Assembly (NCBI GenBank): GCA_946187475.1
Contig: CAMHRJ010000143.1
Location: 1 to 6,015 of the forward strand
DNA from: an uncultured Clostridia bacterium
GTDB lineage: Bacteria > Bacillota > Clostridia > Oscillospirales > Oscillospiraceae
DNA length: 6,015 nucleotides
Direction of reading: 5' to 3'
Shown: positions 1-5,027 of the stretch, piece by piece
Numbering within the stretch: the first letter of the stretch is position 1
Layout: each line of letters begins with the position of its first letter
The notes under the pieces: generated by a model
What the model was told of the DNA's origin: nothing
Databases searched by the model: none
What the model saw: the letters and a program-made list of their open reading frames with translations, nothing else
Made by a program: the position numbers and the translations under genes

Positions 1-1482
1 ATGGTGCTCTACTGGATGCTCAACGACCGGCGCATCCCCTTTGCGCCGCTGCCTCCCGAGGGCGTCAGCGGCTCCGATCTGGCCATTGCCCGGGATATGC
101 GTCTCCGGGGCGACCCGATGCCCAAACCGCTTCACGGCAGCGCGGCCTTGCAGGCCGTCATCATGAAGGCCATCTCCGACCAGCCCGCCGACCGTTACCA
201 GACGGCGGAAGCCCTGCGCGACGCGCTGCTCAGCGCGGTGCACCGTCCCAACGCTGCGTCCCAGGCCGCTGCCCATGCCGCAGCCGGCGCTGCGGTCGTG
301 GCCGGCGCCACCACGGCGGCCTCCCGCCCGGCAAAGAACGAGAACGTCAAATCCTCCCGTCCCGCCAAGAAGGTCGTGGAAGAGGAGGATGACGAGGATG
401 AAGAATCCGGCGGCAAGGGTCTGAAAATCGCCGCCTGGGTCATCGGCATCATCGCCGGTCTGGCGCTGCTGGGCCTTCTGGCCTCGGTGCTGTTCGGCGG
501 CGGCAAGAAGGTGGAGGACACCTTCACCCTGACCCTCTCCCTGGATGAGGCGGAGATCGCCCCGGAGGACACCCTCAAGCTGATCGCGGAGCTCCGCAAC
601 CAGGACGACAAGAAGGTTGAAAACCCTGAGATCACCTGGCGCAGCAGCAACCCCCGCATCGCCGAGGTAGACCAGAAGGGCACGGTCAGCGGCGATGAAG
701 GCACCTGCAAGATCACCGCCGAGAGTGAGGGCCAGACCGCGGAATGCAAGGTCACCGTCACCAAGGACGCCATTAAGATCGAAGACATCCGTCTGAATAT
801 GGAAGCCGCCGAGATGAAGGTGGGCGAGGAGATCACCATCAACGCGGAGCTCACGCCCACGGACGCCAACGTGGACAACGTCAAGTGGACCAGCAGCTAC
901 ACCCGGGTCGCCACCGTGAAGGACGGTGTCATCAAGGCCGTGGGTGAGGGCGAGACCACCATCACCGCCCGTGCCAACGGTCACACCGCCACCTGCCGCA
1001 TCACGGTCAGACCCGCCGCGGAGATCCGCAGCGTCAGCTGCCCCACCGGCAGCATCTCCCTGTCCAACACCGGCGCTTCCGCCACGGTCAGCTTCTCCGT
1101 GACCGGCACGGAGCTGGGCACCGTGGCCAACTCTGCCAAGGTCTACCCGGTGGACGGCTCCATCGTCCAGGTGGGACCGCTCCAGCGCTCCGCCGGCACC
1201 AACGCCGATAACTACACCGTTACGCTCACCGGCCTTGCCGAGGGTGCCACCACCGTAGCCTTCGAGATTGCCGACGCCAACGGCGTAACCCATTCCGCCA
1301 CCTGCTCCGTGGTGGTGATGGTCCCGCCCACGCCCACGCCGGAACCGACGCCCGCCGCGACGCCGACGCCGACGGAGGCGCCCACGCCCACGGCAAAGCC
1401 CACCTCCAAGCCGACCCCCACGCCTGAGGCGACTCCGGACGCCAACGAAGGCGGCTCGAAAACCAACGACGCTGGCAATTGA
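1..1482 (+). CDS. Membrane Ser/Thr protein kinase with extracellular Big_2-like domains, 3' part (5' end outside window)
   Basis: This is the C-terminal 493 residues of a eukaryotic-type Ser/Thr kinase. The frame is open from base 1, and the first residues (VLYWMLNDRRIPF) already match kinase subdomain IX/X, so the Met at base 1 is unlikely to be the true start. The subdomain XI arginine is probably R65 in ADRYQTA. An Ala-rich linker and an acidic patch (127-135) lead to one hydrophobic helix at about 143-165. Outside the membrane follow two Ig-like domains with Big_2 character at about 174-254 and 257-337 (ITWRSSNP and VKWTSSYT, then GxGTxxI-like strands), a third beta-rich domain at about 338-441 with C347 and C435 that could pair, and a Pro/Thr tail (442-493). 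The kinase face would be cytoplasmic and the Ig domains external. The Firmicute counterpart PrkC/Stk carries PASTA repeats in this position, so ligand and role here may differ. The catalytic loop is not in the window, so activity cannot be judged. A terminator follows 14 bases after the stop. Confidence 0.88.
   Translation: MVLYWMLNDRRIPFAPLPPEGVSGSDLAIARDMRLRGDPMPKPLHGSAALQAVIMKAISDQPADRYQTAEALRDALLSAVHRPNAASQAAAHAAAGAAVVAGATTAASRPAKNENVKSSRPAKKVVEEEDDEDEESGGKGLKIAAWVIGIIAGLALLGLLASVLFGGGKKVEDTFTLTLSLDEAEIAPEDTLKLIAELRNQDDKKVENPEITWRSSNPRIAEVDQKGTVSGDEGTCKITAESEGQTAECKVTVTKDAIKIEDIRLNMEAAEMKVGEEITINAELTPTDANVDNVKWTSSYTRVATVKDGVIKAVGEGETTITARANGHTATCRITVRPAAEIRSVSCPTGSISLSNTGASATVSFSVTGTELGTVANSAKVYPVDGSIVQVGPLQRSAGTNADNYTVTLTGLAEGATTVAFEIADANGVTHSATCSVVVMVPPTPTPEPTPAATPTPTEAPTPTAKPTSKPTPTPEATPDANEGGSKTNDAGN
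1324..1437 (+). repeat. Low-complexity Pro/Thr-coding tract
   Basis: Imperfect repeats of CCCACG/CCGACG-type hexamers encode alternating Pro-Thr with Ala, Glu and Lys at the C-terminus of the kinase. Such tails usually act as extended wall-spanning segments. The repetitive DNA could change length by slippage; that is an inference from composition only. Confidence 0.75.
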
Positions 1483-1496
1483 GCTGAATACACCTG

Positions 1497-1527
1497 AAAA
1501 ACCACCGGCTCCGGCCGGTGGTTTTTT
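1497..1527 (+). terminator. Intrinsic terminator after the kinase gene
   Basis: A perfect 9-bp stem, ACCACCGGC (1501-1509) with GCCGGTGGT (1514-1522), has a 4-base TCCG loop and runs into six T (1522-1527). The four A before the stem (1497-1500) can extend the pairing into the T tract, so it could also stop transcription on the minus strand. It begins 14 bases after the kinase stop and isolates the kinase from the maturase unit. Confidence 0.92.
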
Positions 1528-1551
1528 GTGCGCATGGCCAATCTGGCGCAC

Positions 1552-1579
1552 TTGACGAAAACGCGAGAATCTATATAAT
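1552..1579 (+). promoter_or_regulatory. Predicted sigma-A promoter of the maturase-decarboxylase unit
   Basis: TTGACG (1552-1557) and a perfect TATAAT (1574-1579) are separated by 16 bases, in an AT-richer patch that stands out from the GC-rich surroundings. The start of transcription should be near 1586. The next gene on this strand begins at 1864, so the predicted leader is about 280 bases and includes the whole inverted repeat. No other convincing promoter was seen nearer to the gene. Confidence 0.72.
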
Positions 1580-1634
1580 AGAAAAGCGATTCATTGGAGT
1601 TTATCGGGATGTTGGAAAACTGCTCGATCTGACA

Positions 1635-1689
1635 TGGCTCTCCCTCCGGGAGAGCTGGCACGGCGGGAACTAGCCGTGACTGAGAGGGC
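1635..1689 (+). repeat. Left unit of the compound inverted repeat
   Basis: Hairpin 1 is GCTCTCCC (1637-1644) with GGGAGAGC (1648-1655), 8 bp with a 3-base loop. Hairpin 2 is CACGGC (1659-1664) with GCCGTG (1673-1678), 6 bp with an 8-base loop. The unit ends in TGACTGAGAGGGC (1677-1689). Hairpin 2 is weaker than its partner in the right unit: g1658-a1679 and g1665-a1672 are mismatched. Confidence 0.8.
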
Positions 1690-1733
1690 TTGTTGCCCTT
1701 CATGACGCACTGAGTTTTCTGCATTCGTAGTCT

Positions 1734-1787
1734 GCCCTCTCAGTCATGCCGCCTTGCGGCATGACAGCTCCCCCGGAGGGGGAGCCA
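1734..1787 (-). repeat. Right unit of the compound inverted repeat, opposite orientation
   Basis: Read on the + strand, this unit starts with GCCCTCTCAGTCA (1734-1746). It forms a perfect 10-bp hairpin GTCATGCCGC (1743-1752) with GCGGCATGAC (1756-1765) and a perfect 8-bp hairpin GCTCCCCC (1767-1774) with GGGGGAGC (1778-1785). Its reverse complement aligns with the left unit over the full length with one single-base gap and a few substitutions. Confidence 0.8.
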
Positions 1788-1850
1788 AGTGGGTGCGGAG
1801 CATCAACCATCTCAGCGATAAATTCAACAATCAACGCACTTCTTACTTCT

Positions 1851-1855
1851 GGAGG
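1851..1855 (+). promoter_or_regulatory. Ribosome binding site of the SCIFF maturase gene
   Basis: GGAGG lies 8 bases before the ATG at 1864. It fixes this start: the position is ideal, and the protein from here opens with the usual MIHQYQLGGYNIVLDVCSG-type N-terminus of the family. Confidence 0.9.
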
Positions 1856-1863
1856 AACCACCT

Positions 1864-3246
1864 ATGATTCACCAATACCAACTCGGCGGATACAACATTG
1901 TGCTGGACGTCTGCTCCGGCGCGGTGCATGTGGTCGATCCGCTGGCCTATGATATGATTGCCCTGTTTGAAGATCACAGCCGGGAGGAGATCGCCGCGTC
2001 GCTGCTGGAAAAGTACGCCGACGAGCCCGCTGTCACGGCGGAGGAAGTTGACCGCTGCTATGACCAGATCGCAGCCCTGAAGGAGGCCGGCCAGCTCTTC
2101 GCGCCGGATACCTTCGAGCCCATCGCCGGCGACCTGAAGGCCAAGAGCGCCGGCGTCATCAAGGCTCTCTGCCTCCACGTGGCCCACACCTGCAACCTGA
2201 ACTGCTCTTACTGTTTTGCCAGCCAGGGCAAGTATCACGGCGAGCGTGCGGTCATGAGCTTCGAGGTGGGCAAGCGCGCTCTGGACTTCCTGGTGGAGCA
2301 CTCGGGAACCCGCCACAACCTGGAGGTGGACTTTTTCGGCGGCGAGCCGCTGATGAACTTCGATGTGGTGAAGCAGCTGGTGGCCTATGCCCGCAGCAAC
2401 GAAAAGGACGTGCACAAGCATTTCCGCTTCACCCTCACCACCAACGGCATGCTCATCGACGACGACGTCATCGACTTCGCCAACCGGGAGATGTCCAACG
2501 TGGTCCTGAGTTTGGACGGCCGCAAGGAGGTCCATGACCGCTTCCGCGTGGACTACGCCGGCAACGGCAGCTGGGAGCGCATCGTGCCAAAGTTCCAGAA
2601 GCTGGTAGCTGCCCGGGAGGGTAAGAACTACTACATGCGCGGCACCTTCACCCACAACAACCCCGACTTCCTAAACGATATCAAACAAATGCTGGATCTG
2701 GGCTTCACGGAACTGAGCATGGAGCCCGTGGTCTGCGCGCCGGATGACCCTTCGGCCCTCACGGCGGAGGACCAGGCCCTGGTCATGCAGCAGTATGAGG
2801 ACCTGGCCCAGCTGATGCTCCAGCGGGAACGGGAGGGCAGACCCTTCACCTTCTACCACTACATGATCGACCTCATCGGCGGCCCCTGCATCTATAAGCG
2901 GGTCTCCGGCTGCGGCTCCGGCACGGAGTACATGGCCGTCACGCCCTGGGGCGATCTCTATCCATGCCACCAGTTCGTGGGCGATGAGAAGTTCAAACTG
3001 GGCAGCATCTTCACCGGTCTGGACAACCCCGACGTTCAGGGCGAATTTGCCGCCTGCAACGTCTATGCCAAGCCCGAGTGCAGAGACTGCTGGGCGCGGC
3101 TCTACTGCTCTGGCGGCTGCGCCGCCAACGCCTACCATGCCACCGGCAGCATCACCGGCGTCTACGAGGCCGGCTGCGATCTGTTCCGCAAGCGCATGGA
3201 GTGCGCCATCATGCTGGCTGCCGCCAGAGCCTCGGAGGGACGATGA
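1864..3246 (+). CDS. scfB: Radical SAM/SPASM SCIFF-peptide thioether maturase (six-Cys RiPP maturase)
   Basis: This 460-residue protein matches, in length and start-to-end pattern, the family that installs Cys-Thr thioether cross-links in the small SCIFF peptide (Six Cysteines in Forty-Five residues); CteB is the studied example. The N-terminal region (about 1-100, GGYNIVLDVCSGAVHVVD onward) corresponds to the peptide-binding RRE-like domain plus linker. The radical SAM cluster motif is C110-x3-C114-x2-C117 (TCNLNCSYCF), followed by FFGGEPLMN, the SAM-binding region. The C-terminal SPASM part has C350-x12-G-x4-C368 and then C406-x2-C409-x5-C415-x3-C419-x18-C438, enough to hold two auxiliary 4Fe-4S clusters; C342, C398 and C447 are further cysteines. 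No residue of the core motifs is missing. The stop overlaps the start of the decarboxylase gene (ATGA), so the two are probably translated together. The usual small precursor gene is not found just upstream. It could act on another Cys-rich peptide, but the whole-protein likeness to SCIFF maturases makes that less likely. Confidence 0.9.
   Translation: MIHQYQLGGYNIVLDVCSGAVHVVDPLAYDMIALFEDHSREEIAASLLEKYADEPAVTAEEVDRCYDQIAALKEAGQLFAPDTFEPIAGDLKAKSAGVIKALCLHVAHTCNLNCSYCFASQGKYHGERAVMSFEVGKRALDFLVEHSGTRHNLEVDFFGGEPLMNFDVVKQLVAYARSNEKDVHKHFRFTLTTNGMLIDDDVIDFANREMSNVVLSLDGRKEVHDRFRVDYAGNGSWERIVPKFQKLVAAREGKNYYMRGTFTHNNPDFLNDIKQMLDLGFTELSMEPVVCAPDDPSALTAEDQALVMQQYEDLAQLMLQREREGRPFTFYHYMIDLIGGPCIYKRVSGCGSGTEYMAVTPWGDLYPCHQFVGDEKFKLGSIFTGLDNPDVQGEFAACNVYAKPECRDCWARLYCSGGCAANAYHATGSITGVYEAGCDLFRKRMECAIMLAAARASEGR
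3234..3238 (+). promoter_or_regulatory. Ribosome binding site of the decarboxylase gene, inside the maturase coding end
   Basis: GGAGG lies 4 bases before the ATG at 3243, within the last codons of the maturase gene. The spacing is a little short, but the overlap of stop and start would let ribosomes ending the maturase restart here. Confidence 0.65.
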
Positions 3247-4598
3247 ACACCCCGATCTGCGATTTTGTCCGAGCCTACGGAGCATCTGCCCCGGCGCGTC
3301 TGCACATGCCGGGGCATAAGGGCGTGCCCGCCCTCGGCCCGGAGCCGCTGGATTTGACAGAGATCCCCGGGGCGGACGTGCTCTACCACGCCGACGGCAT
3401 CATCCGCCGGAGTGAGGACAACGCCGCGAGTCTCTTCGGCAGCGCCCGCACGGTCTACAGCGCCGAGGGCTCCAGCCTCTGCATCCGGGCCATGCTCTAC
3501 CTGGGACTGCAATATGCCAAGCGGCAGGGGAGACCGCCGGCGGTCCTGGCCGGGCGCAACGCCCACAGCACCTTCCTCACCGCCGCCGGCCTGCTGGATC
3601 TGGAGGTCCGGTGGCTCTATGGCGGCGACGGCCTGCTCACCTGCGATCTGACACCTGAGACGCTGGATGAGGAACTCTCTGACTCCAGAGCCTGTTTAGT
3701 TTACATAACCTCACCTGATTACCTGGGCCACTGCGCGGATGTTGCGGCCCTCGCGGCGGTCTGCCATCGCCACAATGCCCTGCTGCTGGTGGACAACGCC
3801 CACGGGGCCTATCTGCGGTTCCTGCCTACCTCCCGCCACCCGCTGGATTTGGGGGCTGACCTCTGCTGCGACTCGGCCCACAAGACCCTCCCGGTGCTCA
3901 CCGGCGGGGCCTATCTGCATTTTGGCCATAGCTGCCCGGCGGATTTGATCGATTCCGCCCACCGGGCTATGGGCCTCTTCGCCAGCACCAGCCCCTCTTA
4001 TCTGATTCTCCAGTCTCTGGATCTGGCCAATAAAGCCCTCGCCGGGGTTTGGACGGAGCGGCTGGGGCAGACTGCGGAGCGGCTGGACGCCCTCAAGCAG
4101 AAGCTGACCCACGACGGGTGGACCCTTCTCGGGGACGAACCCGTGAAGCTCACCCTCTGCCCGAAGCCCCGGGGCTGCACCGGGGGGGAACTGGCGGCGC
4201 TGCTCCAGGCGCAGAACCTCTGGTGCGAGTTTGCCGACCCGGACTGCATCGTGTTTATGGTCTCGCCCGATACGCCGGCAGAGGATTTCACGCGCCTGTA
4301 TGACGCCCTGCGCGCCATCCCGGCGAAACCGCCGATTGCAGACTGTCCGCCGCCGCTGCCAAGGCCGGAGCGGGCGCTGCCCATCCGGGAGGCTCTGCTT
4401 TCTCCCTGCGAGACTCTGCCCCTGGACGCCTGCCTGGGCCGCGTTCTGGCGGCGCCCACGGTGAGCTGTCCGCCGGCGGTACCCATCCTCACCTGCGGGG
4501 AGCCGATCGGCCCGGAGGCCTTGAATCTGCTGCGTTATTACGGCGCGGAGACCTGCGATGTGGTCTGCCAAGAAAAAATACTTGACAGCGCACCCTGA
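3243..4598 (+). CDS. Short-form Orn/Lys/Arg decarboxylase-family PLP enzyme
   Basis: This 451-residue fold-type I PLP enzyme belongs to the Orn/Lys/Arg decarboxylase major-domain family, in its short form without the N-terminal wing domain of the E. coli inducible enzymes. The N-terminal signature RLHMPGHKG (19-27) is intact, followed by a glycine-containing VYSAEGSS segment. D184 and H187 in VDNAHGAY should contact the cofactor, and K214 in SAHKT should form the Schiff base. The tail resembles the family C-terminal domain (REALLSPCETLPLDACLGRVLAAP), but the usual YPPGIP..PGE stretch reads SCPPAVPILTCGEPI. Members make polyamines (agmatine, cadaverine, putrescine); the substrate here cannot be told from sequence, and some short members are uncharacterised. 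The start at 3243 is preferred over upstream in-frame codons, because those run through the maturase C-terminus and the conserved protein begins NTPICDFVRAY. A promoter for the next genes overlaps its last codons. Neighbour to a RiPP maturase, it may simply share the operon. Confidence 0.85.
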   Translation: MNTPICDFVRAYGASAPARLHMPGHKGVPALGPEPLDLTEIPGADVLYHADGIIRRSEDNAASLFGSARTVYSAEGSSLCIRAMLYLGLQYAKRQGRPPAVLAGRNAHSTFLTAAGLLDLEVRWLYGGDGLLTCDLTPETLDEELSDSRACLVYITSPDYLGHCADVAALAAVCHRHNALLLVDNAHGAYLRFLPTSRHPLDLGADLCCDSAHKTLPVLTGGAYLHFGHSCPADLIDSAHRAMGLFASTSPSYLILQSLDLANKALAGVWTERLGQTAERLDALKQKLTHDGWTLLGDEPVKLTLCPKPRGCTGGELAALLQAQNLWCEFADPDCIVFMVSPDTPAEDFTRLYDALRAIPAKPPIADCPPPLPRPERALPIREALLSPCETLPLDACLGRVLAAPTVSCPPAVPILTCGEPIGPEALNLLRYYGAETCDVVCQEKILDSAP

Positions 4599-4610
4599 CA
4601 GGAGTATAAT
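4582..4610 (+). promoter_or_regulatory. Perfect-consensus sigma-A promoter of ylxM-ffh
   Basis: TTGACA (4582-4587) and TATAAT (4605-4610) match consensus at all twelve positions with the optimal 17-base spacer. An A-rich run (4571-4580) just upstream could act as an UP-like element. The -35 box lies in the last codons of the decarboxylase gene, and its stop (4596-4598) falls in the spacer. Transcription should start near 4617, about 40 bases before ylxM. Confidence 0.9.
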
Positions 4611-4642
4611 GCAAAGGCTGTAAAGGAAGAATGCTTTGCACT

Positions 4643-4647
4643 GGAGG
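4643..4647 (+). promoter_or_regulatory. Ribosome binding site that selects the GTG start of ylxM
   Basis: GGAGG ends 8 bases before GTG at 4656. The only nearby ATG (4631) is in another frame and precedes this site, so the GTG is the best start. Confidence 0.85.
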
Positions 4648-4655
4648 CGAAAACG

Positions 4656-5009
4656 GTGCCGGACGAGACAGTATGGCGCACGATGCTGTTTGATTTTTAC
4701 GGTGAACTGCTCACCGAAAAACAGCGGGAGTATTTCGATCTCCACTACAATTCCGACCTCTCTCTTGCCGAGATCGCGGAGTCATCCGGCATTTCCCGGC
4801 AGGGCGTGTGGGACATCATCCGCCGTGCCGAGGCCATCCTCCGGGAGACGGAGGAAAAGACCGGCCTGGTGGCCCGGTTTCAGGCCCAGCGGGAGACCCT
4901 CCGCGGCGTGGAGGGAAAGCTCGCGGTCCTGGAGCGCATCACCGAAGGCGAGGCGCAGAAGCTCACCCGAGAGATCATGGACTGTCTGAATGAACTGAAG
5001 CAAGCCTAA
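4656..5009 (+). CDS. ylxM: YlxM family HTH protein (UPF0122), SRP-associated
   Basis: This 117-residue protein is of normal length for the YlxM/p13 family and starts at GTG. A sigma-70 region 4-like helix-turn-helix covers about residues 20-60 (LTEKQREYFDLHYNSDLSLAEIAE.. then ISRQGVWDIIRRAE). The C-terminal third is charged and helical. Family members sit next to ffh across Firmicutes; in streptococci YlxM has been reported to bind SRP components and modulate Ffh GTPase activity, while the HTH also suggests nucleic-acid binding. Here ffh starts 18 bases after the stop, and both genes follow one strong promoter. Identification rests on the sequence pattern and on the ffh neighbour together. 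Confidence 0.93.
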   Translation: MPDETVWRTMLFDFYGELLTEKQREYFDLHYNSDLSLAEIAESSGISRQGVWDIIRRAEAILRETEEKTGLVARFQAQRETLRGVEGKLAVLERITEGEAQKLTREIMDCLNELKQA

Positions 5010-5015
5010 TCTGGA

Positions 5016-5020
5016 AAGGA
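5016..5020 (+). promoter_or_regulatory. Ribosome binding site of ffh
   Basis: AAGGA lies 7 bases before the ATG at 5028, in the short gap between ylxM and ffh. It is weaker than the GGAGG sites of the neighbouring genes. Confidence 0.75.
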
Positions 5021-5027
5021 CACAGCA

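Larger units (their letters stand above)
1635..1787. repeat. Compound inverted repeat (two head-to-head double-hairpin units)
   Basis: Two related units of 55 and 54 bases lie in opposite orientation around a 44-base centre (1690-1733). Both begin with TGGCTC on their own strand, share the CCCTCCGGG core, and end with an identical 13-base TGACTGAGAGGGC, which sits innermost. Each unit folds alone into two hairpins, and the two units can also pair with each other. Compact palindromic intergenic repeats with this look are, from memory, common in Oscillospiraceae genomes. I infer a dispersed, non-autonomous or REP-like element. No coding sequence and no clear target-site duplication were found. 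It lies inside the predicted leader of the maturase gene. Confidence 0.85.

Noticed and set aside
195..884. Long minus-strand reading frame (229 codons) opposite the kinase
   Set aside because: It is Ser-rich with no domain pattern, and it mirrors the GC-rich third positions of the clearly real kinase frame.
1212..1724. Minus-strand frame of 170 codons spanning the kinase end and the intergenic region
   Set aside because: It runs through the Pro/Thr tract, the terminator and half of the repeat, and has a low-complexity Gly/Val composition. It is a shadow frame.
1635..1787. Repeat pair considered as a CRISPR remnant
   Set aside because: There are only two units, in opposite orientation, each with internal hairpins, and no spacer-repeat periodicity.
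1621..1800. Target-site duplication around the inverted repeat
   Set aside because: The flanks (ATCTGACA on the left, AGTGGGTG on the right) share no convincing direct repeat.
1746..1952. Small + strand frame starting in the repeat
   Set aside because: It has no ribosome site, begins inside the palindrome and overlaps the maturase N-terminus in another frame.
3078..3242. Upstream in-frame extension of the decarboxylase
   Set aside because: It would overlap 165 bases of the maturase C-terminus. The extension is Arg/Leu/His-rich shadow sequence and the family-like start is at 3243.
4610..4640. Hairpin TGCAAAG with CTTTGCA before ylxM
   Set aside because: The 5' arm lies in or before the predicted transcription start (about 4617), so the RNA would probably lack most of it, and the 17-base loop is large.
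3711..4745. Minus-strand frame of 344 codons opposite the decarboxylase
   Set aside because: The + frame has intact PLP-enzyme motifs. The minus frame has no recognisable domain and would cross the ylxM promoter.
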